DNA from: Nonomuraea sp. SYSU D8015
GTDB lineage: Bacteria > Actinomycetota > Actinomycetes > Streptosporangiales > Streptosporangiaceae
Direction of reading: 5' to 3'
Assembly: GCF_008065375.1 (NCBI RefSeq)
Contig: NZ_VJYI01000005.1
Location: 1-64,000, forward strand
Length of the DNA stretch: 64,000 bases
This document shows, in pieces, positions 1-12,900 of the stretch. Both the position numbers and the translations under genes were made by a program. Under the pieces are notes generated by a model that was given only the letters and a program-made list of their open reading frames with translations, made no database searches and was not told the origin of the DNA. Numbering within the stretch: the first letter of the stretch is position 1; every line of letters begins with the position of its first letter.

Positions 1-167
1 AGGTCCTCATCAAGGAAATGCAGTCGCTGTGCCTGAACGTCGAGGTGCTCTCCAGCGACGGCATGTCCATCGAGATGCGCGACACCGACGAGGACGTCTT
101 CCGCGCCGCGGAAGAGCTCGGCATCGATCTGTCCCGGCGTGAGCCGAGCAGCGTGGAAGAAGTCTGA
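1..167 (+). CDS. rpoB: RNA polymerase beta subunit, C-terminal end (partial)
   Basis: The frame open from position 3 encodes the last 54 residues of RpoB and ends in TGA at 165-167. It contains the stretch VLIKEMQSLCLNVEVL, which belongs to the C-terminal anchor of the beta subunit that packs against beta-prime. The segment ends in an acidic tail rich in Asp and Glu, as in actinobacterial RpoB. rpoC follows in the same direction 16 bp later, so this is the usual rpoB-rpoC operon. The rest of the gene lies outside the window. Confidence 0.95.
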   Translation, partial: VLIKEMQSLCLNVEVLSSDGMSIEMRDTDEDVFRAAEELGIDLSRREPSSVEEV

Positions 168-183
168 GGGGGAGATCGCACAA

Positions 184-4059
<3,876 letters not shown>

Positions 4060-4082
4060 ATTTCTGATCGCCTGTAGGTGAC

Positions 4083-4116
4083 GCGCCCGGGTCTCTCGAT
4101 CGAGAGCCCCGGGCGC
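4083..4116 (+). terminator. Hairpin terminator after rpoC
   Basis: GCGCCCGGG and a complementary arm ending CCCGGGCGC flank the perfect inner palindrome CTCTCGATCGAGAG. This gives about 16 paired positions with one mismatch, starting 24 bp after the rpoC stop. The run that follows is pyrimidine-rich (TCTCCTTTCC) rather than a pure T tract, as is common in high-GC actinomycetes. Confidence 0.75.
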
Positions 4117-4338
4117 TCTCCTTTCCGGCCCTCTGGATGAAAGGCCAGGGCCGTACTGAGGGGCGAGCCGCCGCACGAGTGGGCCGGTTCTTTCCGTTAC
4201 GCGCTGCCGTGGCCGCTCCAGTCGCCGTACGGGGCCCAGGGCCCTCCAGGGAGACCCCGCCCACCCACCCCGGCGCCTTCAGTGGCGGGCCGCCGTTACG
4301 ACGCCTGTGGGCCCGTCCGGGGTTACCCGGTACATCCT

Positions 4339-4376
4339 CCGCGACACGTCAAACAGACCCCCGCGACACGTCAAAC
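4339..4376 (+). repeat. 16-bp direct repeat, two copies 22 bp apart
   Basis: CCGCGACACGTCAAAC occurs at 4339-4354 and again at 4361-4376. Start-to-start spacing is 22 bp, about two helical turns, so bound proteins would lie on the same face of DNA. The reverse complement of the core (TTTGACGTGTCGC) recurs at 4531-4545 overlapping the predicted rpsL -35. The repeats are exact, so chance is unlikely; function is inferred to be regulator binding. Confidence 0.8.
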
Positions 4377-4503
4377 CTATGCGTGAGCTTGGTCGCAGTC
4401 CGGTGACGGTTGGCTGTACCGCATACGAAACGGTGTCGGGGCCTATATCATTGGTGCGGAGCTGTAGATGGGCTGGATGAAATAGGCCCCGGCGACCCGG
4501 AGT

Positions 4504-4516
4504 GACAAGGCTTGTC
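4504..4516. promoter_or_regulatory. GACAAG-G-CTTGTC palindrome upstream of rpsL promoter
   Basis: A 6+1+6 inverted repeat lies about 18 bp upstream of the predicted -35 hexamer, and a further CTTGTCG half-site follows at about 4520. The position, centred near -59, is typical of an activator or repressor site. The binding protein is unknown. Confidence 0.4.
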
Positions 4517-4533
4517 CGCCTTGTCGCGCCGTT

Positions 4534-4562
4534 TTGACGTGTCGCATGGGCCTGGGTAGTCT
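4534..4562 (+). promoter_or_regulatory. Predicted sigma-A promoter for rpsL-rpsG-fusA-tuf
   Basis: TTGACG at 4534-4539 and TAGTCT at 4557-4562 are separated by exactly 17 bp. Both fit actinobacterial housekeeping consensus. Transcription would start near 4569, giving a leader of about 220 nt before rpsL. The -35 lies inside the third, inverted copy of the local repeat. Confidence 0.65.
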
Positions 4563-4787
4563 TGAGCATCGTGCCCGTCTCTATGCGGGCTCTCGACCGT
4601 GCGCTCATTACGGGCGCGGGACGGCTTCCTGGCTCGTAAACCTCGCGGGACGTCTGCGTGAATAGCGCGACACGCCCGAGCGCGGGGGCACCGAGACGGG
4701 GAAAACCAGCAGGTCATGACACCGGCAGTACCTGCGAAATGAACCACAAATGACGTAACACCGGCCAAGGCACGAAACGGAGTGGCA

Positions 4788-5162
4788 GTGCCCACTATTC
4801 AGCAGTTGGTCCGCAAGGGCCGGCAGGACAAGGTCGCCAAGACCAAGACTCCTGCCCTCAAGGGGAGTCCGCAGCGGCGCGGCGTGTGCCAGCGCGTCTA
4901 CACCACGACCCCGAAGAAGCCCAACTCGGCACTGCGCAAGGTGGCCCGCGTTCGGCTCACGAACGGCATCGAGGTCACGGCCTACATCCCCGGTGTGGGC
5001 CACAACCTCCAGGAGCACTCCATCGTGCTCGTGCGTGGCGGTCGTGTGAAGGACCTGCCTGGTGTTCGCTACAAGATCATCCGCGGTTCGCTCGACACCC
5101 AGGGTGTCCGCAACCGCAAGCAGGCCCGTAGCCGCTACGGCGCGAAGAAGGAGAAGAGCTAA
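4788..5162 (+). CDS. rpsL: 30S ribosomal protein S12
   Basis: S12 (124 residues) sits at the decoding centre and monitors codon-anticodon pairing. The sequence has the hallmark TTTPKKPNSALRK and VRGGRVKDLPGVRYK segments. The lysines whose mutation gives streptomycin resistance in other bacteria (K43 and K88 by E. coli count) are wild type. I preferred the GTG at 4788 over the in-frame GTG at 4782 because it gives the conserved start MPTIQQLVRKGR and leaves GGAG at 4779-4782 free as ribosome-binding site. First gene of the str operon. Confidence 0.95.
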   Translation: MPTIQQLVRKGRQDKVAKTKTPALKGSPQRRGVCQRVYTTTPKKPNSALRKVARVRLTNGIEVTAYIPGVGHNLQEHSIVLVRGGRVKDLPGVRYKIIRGSLDTQGVRNRKQARSRYGAKKEKS

Positions 5163-5164
5163 CA

Positions 5165-5635
5165 ATGCCTCGCAAGGGTTCTCCTGGCCGTCGTCAGCTC
5201 ATGGCTGACCCGGTTTACAGCTCGCCGCTGGTCACCGCTCTGATCAACAAGGTGCTCCTCGACGGCAAGCGCTCCATCGCGCAGTCGATCGTCTACGGCG
5301 CCCTCGAGGGCTGCAGGGAGAAGACGGGCAACGACCCGGTCGTCACCCTGAAGCGCGCGCTCGACAACGTCAAGCCCACCCTCGAGGTCCGCAGCCGTCG
5401 GGTCGGTGGCGCGACCTACCAGGTGCCGGTCGAGGTGCGCGCCGCGCGCAGCACCACCCTGGCCCTGCGCTGGCTGGTGCAGTACTCCCGCGCCCGCCGC
5501 GAGAAGACCATGACCGAGCGCCTCATGAACGAGCTCCTCGACGCCAGCAACGGCCTCGGGGCGAGCGTCAAGAAGCGCGAGGACACTCACAAGATGGCCG
5601 AGTCCAACAAGGCCTTCGCCCACTACCGCTGGTAA
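5165..5635 (+). CDS. rpsG: 30S ribosomal protein S7
   Basis: S7 (156 residues) is the primary assembly protein of the 30S head and contacts the E-site tRNA. It starts MPRKGSPGRRQL and ends with the basic KKREDTHKMAESNKAF region that lies near mRNA at the exit. Length is normal. It begins two bases after the rpsL stop, so the two are translationally linked. In E. coli S7 represses its own operon; no equivalent site can be recognised here. Confidence 0.96.
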   Translation: MPRKGSPGRRQLMADPVYSSPLVTALINKVLLDGKRSIAQSIVYGALEGCREKTGNDPVVTLKRALDNVKPTLEVRSRRVGGATYQVPVEVRAARSTTLALRWLVQYSRARREKTMTERLMNELLDASNGLGASVKKREDTHKMAESNKAFAHYRW

Positions 5636-5675
5636 CCCCGGCGGGTTCGACGAGACGACGAGGACGCGAGTTAAA

Positions 5676-7775
<2,100 letters not shown>

Positions 7776-7780
7776 GTTCA

Positions 7781-7870
7781 GGCCTCTAGCGATAGAGGCC
7801 GGGACCCAAGTCCTGGTCCCTGGTGGGGTGGTGAGAGCCACCCCGCCGCCTAGGGGTTCGGGAGCTCCCG
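7781..7870 (+). promoter_or_regulatory. Array of four hairpins in the fusA-tuf gap
   Basis: The 144-bp gap holds four inverted repeats in a row: GGCCTCTA/TAGAGGCC (7781-7800), GGGACC/GGTCCC (7801-7820), GGGGTGG/CCACCCC (7825-7844) and the loop-less palindrome CGGGAGCTCCCG (7859-7870). No T tract follows any of them. RNA processing, partial attenuation or mRNA stabilisation ahead of tuf is inferred. Confidence 0.6.
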
Positions 7871-7919
7871 GGCCCGAGTGTGTAGACGAAAGTCAGTCAG
7901 ATTCTCAAGGAGAGAACCA

Positions 7920-9113
7920 GTGGCTAAGGCCAAGTTCGAGCGGACCAAGCCGCACATGAACATCGGCACCATTGGGCACATCGACCACGGCAAGACCACG
8001 CTGACCGCGGCGATCACCAAGGTGCTCCACGACCGGTACCCCGAGCTGAACAAGGCGACCCCGTTCGACAAGATCGACAAGGCGCCGGAGGAGAAGGCTC
8101 GTGGCATCACGATCTCCATCGCGCACGTCGAGTACCAGACCGAGAAGCGCCACTACGCCCACGTGGACTGCCCCGGTCACGCCGACTACGTGAAGAACAT
8201 GATCACCGGTGCCGCCCAGATGGACGGCGCCATCCTGGTGGTCGCCGCCACCGACGGCCCGATGCCGCAGACGAAGGAGCACGTCCTCCTGGCCCGCCAG
8301 GTCGGCGTTCCCTACATCGTCGTGGCCCTCAACAAGGCCGACATGGTCGACGACGAGGAGATCCTCGAGCTGGTCGAGCTCGAGGTCCGCGAGCTCCTGT
8401 CCGCTCAGGAGTTCCCGGGCGACGACCTGCCGGTCGTGCGCGTCTCCGCCCTGAAGGCGCTCGAGGGCGACGCCAAGTGGGCCGACAGCATCATCGAGCT
8501 CATGAACGCCGTGGACGAGAACGTCCCCGAGCCGCCGCGTGAGACGGACAAGCCGTTCCTCATGCCGGTCGAGGACGTCTTCTCGATCACCGGTCGCGGT
8601 ACGGTCGTCACCGGCCGTATCGAGCGCGGTGTCGTCAAGGTCAACGAGCAGGTCGACATCATCGGCATCAAGCCGGAGAAGACCACCACCACCGTCACCA
8701 GCATCGAGATGTTCAACAAGATGCTCGACGAGGGTCACGCCGGTGACAACGCCGCCCTGCTGCTCCGCGGCATCAAGCGCGACGAGGTCGAGCGCGGCCA
8801 GTGCATCATCAAGCCGGGCACGACCACCCCGCACACCGAGTTCGAGGGCCAGGTCTACATCCTGTCCAAGGACGAGGGCGGCCGCCACACGCCGTTCTTC
8901 AACAACTACCGCCCGCAGTTCTACTTCCGTACGACTGACGTGACCGGTGTCGTGCACCTCCCCGAGGGCACCGAGATGGTCATGCCGGGCGACAACACCG
9001 AGATGCGCGTTGAGCTGATCCAGCCCATCGCCATGGAGGAAGGCCTCAAGTTCGCGATCCGTGAGGGTGGCCGCACCGTCGGCGCCGGCCGGGTCACGAA
9101 GATCATCAAGTAG
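7920..9113 (+). CDS. tuf: Translation elongation factor Tu
   Basis: EF-Tu (397 residues) delivers aminoacyl-tRNA to the ribosome in a GTP-dependent way. It shows G1 GHIDHGKT at 19-26, G3 DCPGH, G4 NKAD, and the domain II/III signatures GRGTVVTGRIERG and FRTTDVTG. An upstream in-frame codon at 7878 is rejected: the GTG at 7920 gives the standard VAKAKFERTKPHMN start and is preceded by AAGGAGAG at about 7907. Last gene of the str operon, followed by a strong hairpin at 9127-9163. Confidence 0.97.
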   Translation: MAKAKFERTKPHMNIGTIGHIDHGKTTLTAAITKVLHDRYPELNKATPFDKIDKAPEEKARGITISIAHVEYQTEKRHYAHVDCPGHADYVKNMITGAAQMDGAILVVAATDGPMPQTKEHVLLARQVGVPYIVVALNKADMVDDEEILELVELEVRELLSAQEFPGDDLPVVRVSALKALEGDAKWADSIIELMNAVDENVPEPPRETDKPFLMPVEDVFSITGRGTVVTGRIERGVVKVNEQVDIIGIKPEKTTTTVTSIEMFNKMLDEGHAGDNAALLLRGIKRDEVERGQCIIKPGTTTPHTEFEGQVYILSKDEGGRHTPFFNNYRPQFYFRTTDVTGVVHLPEGTEMVMPGDNTEMRVELIQPIAMEEGLKFAIREGGRTVGAGRVTKIIK

Positions 9114-9126
9114 CTAGACCGTCGGG

Positions 9127-9163
9127 GCGGCGGTCGGCCCCGGTTTCCGGGACCGACCGCCGC
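9127..9163 (+). terminator. Hairpin terminator after tuf
   Basis: GCGGCGGTCGG (9127-9137) pairs perfectly with CCGACCGCCGC (9153-9163). An inner CCCGG/CCGGG stem over a TTT loop extends it. It lies 14 bp after the tuf stop and lacks a T run. Confidence 0.75.
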
Positions 9164-9190
9164 ACGGCTGAGAGGACCTCACGGCTGAGG

Positions 9191-9244
9191 CCGTGATCCA
9201 GCAGTTCCTTCGGACCTGTGACCGAAGTAACTGCCGGATCACGG
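9191..9244 (+). promoter_or_regulatory. 54-nt extended hairpin in the S10 operon leader
   Basis: CCGTGATCC-A-GCAGTT (9191-9206) pairs with AACTGC-C-GGATCACGG (9229-9244) with one mismatch. An inner CTTCGG/CCGAAG stem (about 9208-9213 and 9222-9227) extends the rod to about 21 bp. Two smaller hairpins follow (GCAGG/CCTGC at 9285-9299 and CGGCA/TGCCG at 9308-9320), the last followed by a CTTTTT stretch. All lie upstream of rpsJ, where ribosomal-protein autoregulation is known in other phyla; a similar role here is inferred. Confidence 0.6.
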
Positions 9245-9364
9245 AAGAAAAGGCAGATCCACTACGTCTGTCCCGTGGGGTCACGCAGGGTTTACCTGCA
9301 CCAAGAACGGCAACCTGCCGCACGATACTTTTTCAAGACGACAGCGAAGGACACCGAGGCCACT

Positions 9365-9673
9365 ATGGCGGGACAGAAGATCCGCATCCGGCTTAAGGCC
9401 TATGACCACGAGGTCATCGACAGCTCGGCCAAGAAGATCGTCGAGACGGTGACGCGGACTGGCGCGAAGGTCGCGGGCCCGGTGCCGCTGCCGACCGAGA
9501 AGAACGTGTACTGCGTCATCCGCTCGCCGCACAAGTACAAGGACAGCCGCGAGCACTTCGAGATGCGCACGCACAAGCGGCTGATTGACATCATCGACCC
9601 GACCCCCAAGACGGTCGACTCGCTCATGCGGCTCGACCTCCCTGCGGGTGTCGACATTTCGATCAAGCTCTGA
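9365..9673 (+). CDS. rpsJ: 30S ribosomal protein S10
   Basis: S10 (102 residues) is a 30S head protein and the NusE partner of NusB/NusG in antitermination. The start MAGQKIRIRLKAYDH at the ATG 9365 matches the family; the longer frame from 9218 would translate the structured leader and is rejected. It carries the loop motif RSPHKYKDSREHFEMRTHKR. First gene of the S10 operon; rplC follows 14 bp later. Confidence 0.96.
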   Translation: MAGQKIRIRLKAYDHEVIDSSAKKIVETVTRTGAKVAGPVPLPTEKNVYCVIRSPHKYKDSREHFEMRTHKRLIDIIDPTPKTVDSLMRLDLPAGVDISIKL

Positions 9674-9687
9674 GGGAACGCACTGAC

Positions 9688-10341
9688 ATGGCTAAGACGA
9701 TCAAGGGCGTCCTGGGCAAGAAGCTCGGCATGACCCAGGTCTTCGACGCGGACAACCGGATCATCCCGGTGACCGTGGTCGAGGCCGGTCCGTGCGTGGT
9801 GACCCGCGTCCGCACCCCCGAGAAGGACGGCTACTCCGCCATCCAGCTCGGCTTCGGGCAGGTCGACCCACGGAAGGTCAACAAGCCGCTCGGCGACTAC
9901 CTGCGCAAGCACGACATCACCCCGCGCCGTTACTTCGCGGAGATCCGCACCGACGACGCGAGCGACTACACCCTGGGCCAGGAGCTGCTGGCCGACACCT
10001 TCGAGGCTGGCCAGTTCGTCGACGTGACGGGCAAGAGCAAGGGCAAGGGCTTCGCCGGTGTCATGAAGCGGCACGGCTTCGGTGGTCTGGGCGCGTCGCA
10101 CGGTACGCAGCGCAAGCACCGCTCGCCGGGTTCCATCGGTGGCTGCGCCACCCCGGGCCGCGTTTTCAAGGGTCTGCGCATGGCTGGCCGGATGGGCAAC
10201 GTCCGCACCACTGTGCAGAGCCTCAAGGTTCACTCCGTGGACGCCGAGAAGGGTCTCATCCTGATCAAGGGTGCGATCCCCGGCGCCAACGGCAGCCTGG
10301 TCCTCGTCCGTACCGCTGCCAAGAAGGGGGCTGCCAAGTGA
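9688..10341 (+). CDS. rplC: 50S ribosomal protein L3
   Basis: L3 (217 residues) is an early-assembly 50S protein whose loop reaches the peptidyl-transferase centre. It begins MAKTIKGVLGKKLGMTQVF and has the central GGLGASHGTQRKHRSPGSIG region that forms this loop. Length is standard. Its TGA overlaps the GTG of rplD by three bases, implying translational coupling. Confidence 0.96.
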   Translation: MAKTIKGVLGKKLGMTQVFDADNRIIPVTVVEAGPCVVTRVRTPEKDGYSAIQLGFGQVDPRKVNKPLGDYLRKHDITPRRYFAEIRTDDASDYTLGQELLADTFEAGQFVDVTGKSKGKGFAGVMKRHGFGGLGASHGTQRKHRSPGSIGGCATPGRVFKGLRMAGRMGNVRTTVQSLKVHSVDAEKGLILIKGAIPGANGSLVLVRTAAKKGAAK

Positions 10342-10991
10342 GCACCACCACTATTGACGTCCTCGACGCCAGCGGCGCGAAGGCCGGCACCGTTGACCTG
10401 CCCGAAGACGTCTTCGGCGCCAAGGTCAACGTCCCGCTGATCCACCAGGTGGTCGTGGCCCAGCTCGCCGCTCGCCGGCAGGGCACCCACAAGGCCAAGA
10501 CCCGCGGTGAGGTCTCCGGCGGCGGCAAGAAGCCGTACCGCCAGAAGGGCACCGGCCGCGCCCGCCAGGGCTCGACCCGCGCGCCGCAGTTCGCCGGCGG
10601 TGGCACCGTCCACGGCCCCGTGCCGCGCGACTACGCGCAGCGCACGCCCAAGAAGATGAAGGCCGCCGCCCTGCGCGGCGCCCTGTCCGACCGGGCGAGC
10701 GGCGGCCGCGTCCACGTGGTCAGCTCGCTGGTCACGGGGGAGACCCCCAAGACCAAGGCCGCGCTCGAGGCGCTGCGCAAGGTCACCCAGGCTCCCCGGG
10801 TGCTCGTCGTGGTCGACGAGGCCGACGAGCTGACGTGGCTGAGCCTGCGCAACGCCCCTGAGGTCCACCTGCTGGACGCCGGGCAGCTCAACACCTACGA
10901 CGTGCTCGTGCACGACGACGTGGTCTTCACGCAGGAGGCTTACGACCAGGTCGTCGCTCGCCTGAGCCAGGGCGGGAAGGAAGACGCCTGA
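10338..10991 (+). CDS. rplD: 50S ribosomal protein L4
   Basis: L4 (217 residues) lines the nascent-peptide tunnel and contributes to macrolide sensitivity. The tunnel loop region KKPYRQKGTGRARQGS is intact. The frame is open upstream through rplC, but the GTG at 10338, overlapping the rplC stop, gives the right length. In E. coli L4 represses the S10 operon; here a large leader hairpin precedes rpsJ. Stop and the rplW ATG overlap by one base. Confidence 0.95.
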   Translation: MSTTTIDVLDASGAKAGTVDLPEDVFGAKVNVPLIHQVVVAQLAARRQGTHKAKTRGEVSGGGKKPYRQKGTGRARQGSTRAPQFAGGGTVHGPVPRDYAQRTPKKMKAAALRGALSDRASGGRVHVVSSLVTGETPKTKAALEALRKVTQAPRVLVVVDEADELTWLSLRNAPEVHLLDAGQLNTYDVLVHDDVVFTQEAYDQVVARLSQGGKEDA

Positions 10992-11293
10992 TGGAGAAGA
11001 TCGCCGACCCGCGCGACGTCATCATCAAGCCGGTCGTCTCTGAGAAGAGCTACGGCCTGATCGATGAGCACAACAAGTACACGTTCCTGGTGAAGAACAC
11101 CGCGAACAAGACCCAGGTCAAGATCGCCGTTGAGCAGATCTTCGGGGTCAAGGTCACCAGCGTGAACACGATCAACCGGCAGGGCAAGCGCAAGCGGACC
11201 CGCACCGGCTACGGCAAGCGTCCCGACACCAAGCGCGCGATCGTGAGCCTGGTCGAGGGCGATCGGATCGACATCTTCGGTCAGATCGGCTAG
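10991..11293 (+). CDS. rplW: 50S ribosomal protein L23
   Basis: L23 (100 residues) sits at the tunnel exit and docks trigger factor and SRP. The sequence has the conserved IIKPVVSEKSYGLIDEHNKY start region and the basic RQGKRKRTRTGYGKRPD loop. It starts in the TGATG overlap with rplD. A 102-bp gap with secondary structure separates it from rplB. Confidence 0.95.
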   Translation: MEKIADPRDVIIKPVVSEKSYGLIDEHNKYTFLVKNTANKTQVKIAVEQIFGVKVTSVNTINRQGKRKRTRTGYGKRPDTKRAIVSLVEGDRIDIFGQIG

Positions 11294-11305
11294 CAGCCTG
11301 AGAAA

Positions 11306-11364
11306 GTGAGCGGTCCGCAAGGCCCGCGGGTCGAGACCGTCGCACTCCGGTGCGGCGGGCTCAC
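11306..11364 (+). promoter_or_regulatory. Branched RNA structure in the rplW-rplB gap
   Basis: GTGAGC (11306-11311) pairs with GCTCAC (11359-11364), enclosing a smaller CGCAC/GTGCG hairpin with a four-base loop (11341-11354). The gap otherwise holds only the rplB ribosome-binding site. Function unknown. Confidence 0.35.
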
Positions 11365-11395
11365 CCATGTAACCGACGAAGGATGAACGAAAAAG

Positions 11396-12232
11396 ATGGG
11401 CATCCGTAAATACAAGCCGACGACTCCGGGTCGCCGCGGGTCGAGTGTCTCGGACTTCTCCGAGATCACTCGCAGCACGCCCGAGAAGTCGCTGCTTGCG
11501 CCCCTTCACAACAAGGGCGGCCGCAACGTACACGGCCGAGTCACCGCCCGCCACCAGGGCGGCGGTCACAAGCGTGCCTACCGGATCATCGACTTCCGCA
11601 GGCACGACAAGGACGGCATCCCGGCCAAGGTCGCGCACATCGAGTACGACCCCAACCGCACCGCCAACATCGCTCTGCTGCACTACGCCGACGGCGAGAA
11701 GCGCTACATCATCGCGCCGACCGGCCTCAAGCAGGGCGACCGCATCGAGAACGGCCCCAGCGCCGACATCAAGACGGGCAACTGCCTGCCGCTGCGCAAC
11801 ATCCCGACCGGTACCTTCATCCACGCGGTGGAGCTGCGTCCGGGCGGGGGCGCCAAGCTCGGCCGCAGCGCGGGCGCCCAGATCCAGCTGCTCGCCAAGG
11901 AAGGCCAGTACGCCACCCTGCGTATGCCGTCCGGTGAGATGCGCATGGTCGACGTGCGCTGCCGGGCGACGGTGGGCCAGGTCGGCAACGCCGAGCAGGC
12001 CAACATCAACTGGGGCAAGGCCGGCCGTATGCGGTGGAAGGGCAAGCGCCCGACCGTTCGCGGTGTCGCGATGAACCCCGTCGACCACCCGCACGGTGGT
12101 GGTGAGGGCAAGACCTCCGGTGGTCGCCACCCGGTGAACCCGAAGGGCAAGCCCGAGGGCCGCACCCGCCAGGCCAACAAGTCCAGCGACCGGCTGATCA
12201 TCCGTCGTCGGAGCAAGAGGAAGAAGCGGTAG
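11396..12232 (+). CDS. rplB: 50S ribosomal protein L2
   Basis: L2 (278 residues) is needed for subunit association and peptidyl transfer. The start MGIRKYKPTTPGRRG and the C-terminal block GVAMNPVDHPHGGGEGK, including the conserved His important for activity, are intact. Normal length. rpsS follows 11 bp later. Confidence 0.97.
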   Translation: MGIRKYKPTTPGRRGSSVSDFSEITRSTPEKSLLAPLHNKGGRNVHGRVTARHQGGGHKRAYRIIDFRRHDKDGIPAKVAHIEYDPNRTANIALLHYADGEKRYIIAPTGLKQGDRIENGPSADIKTGNCLPLRNIPTGTFIHAVELRPGGGAKLGRSAGAQIQLLAKEGQYATLRMPSGEMRMVDVRCRATVGQVGNAEQANINWGKAGRMRWKGKRPTVRGVAMNPVDHPHGGGEGKTSGGRHPVNPKGKPEGRTRQANKSSDRLIIRRRSKRKKR

Positions 12233-12243
12233 GAGCAGCCGAA

Positions 12244-12522
12244 ATGCCACGTAGCCTTAAGAAGGGTCCCTTCGTGGACGACCACCTTGCCAAGAAGGTG
12301 GACGCCCAGAACGAGAAGGGCACCAAGAACGTCATCAAGACGTGGTCGCGGCGCTCCATGATCGTTCCTGACATGCTCGGGCACACGATCGCCGTGCACG
12401 ACGGCCGCAAGCACGTCCCGGTGTTCATCACCGAGTCCATGATCGGCCACAAGCTCGGAGAGTTCGCCCCCACGCGGACGTTCCGCAGCCACGTCAAGGA
12501 AGACCGCCGCAGCCGGCGGTAA
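12244..12522 (+). CDS. rpsS: 30S ribosomal protein S19
   Basis: S19 (92 residues) binds S13 in the 30S head near the A site. It starts MPRSLKKGPFVDDHL and contains the family signature GRKHVPVFITESMIGHKLGE. Standard length with a basic C terminus. Lies between rplB and rplV in the canonical S10 operon order. Confidence 0.96.
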   Translation: MPRSLKKGPFVDDHLAKKVDAQNEKGTKNVIKTWSRRSMIVPDMLGHTIAVHDGRKHVPVFITESMIGHKLGEFAPTRTFRSHVKEDRRSRR

Positions 12523-12546
12523 GCGTCCCGGAAGTAGGAGAAAGCG

Positions 12547-12900
12547 ATGGAAGCCAGGGCTCAGGCGCGGTTCGTCCGTGTCACGCCCCAGAAGGCCCGC
12601 CGCGTGGTGGACCTCATTCGCGGGCTGCCCGCTTCGGAGGCGCAGGCCGTGCTGCAGTTCGCTCCCCAGTCGGCGAGCGAGCCGATCTACAAGGTGCTCA
12701 GCAGCGCGATGGCGAACGCGGAGCACAACTTCGACCTCGACCCGCAGACGCTCGTCGTCAGCCGGGCCTGGGTCGACGAGGGCCCGACGCTGAAGCGGTT
12801 CCGCCCGCGTGCACAGGGTCGCGCCTATCGGATCAACAAGCGGACGAGCCACATCACTGTGATCGTGGAGTCCCGCGAGCCGAAGGGAAGGACCCGATAG
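12547..12900 (+). CDS. rplV: 50S ribosomal protein L22
   Basis: L22 (117 residues) forms, with L4, the tunnel constriction. The beta-hairpin that reaches into the tunnel is the segment around DEGPTLKRFRPRAQGRA. AGTAGGAGAAAG precedes the ATG. The stop TAG overlaps the GTG of rpsC by one base. Confidence 0.96.
   Translation: MEARAQARFVRVTPQKARRVVDLIRGLPASEAQAVLQFAPQSASEPIYKVLSSAMANAEHNFDLDPQTLVVSRAWVDEGPTLKRFRPRAQGRAYRINKRTSHITVIVESREPKGRTR

Larger units (their letters stand above)
4117..4787 (+). promoter_or_regulatory. Long control region upstream of the str operon
   Basis: About 670 bases separate the rpoC terminator from rpsL and hold no credible gene: the ORFs here are short and lack coding bias. 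The region contains a 16-bp direct repeat (4339-4354 and 4361-4376), an inverted copy of its core at 4531-4545, a GACAAG/CTTGTC palindrome at 4504-4516, and a good sigma-A promoter at 4534-4562. About 220 nt of untranslated leader precede rpsL. Confidence 0.7.

Noticed and set aside
4137..4795. Short frames in the rpoC-rpsL gap
   Set aside because: Each is broken by the repeats and promoter, has poor codon bias and no recognised product.
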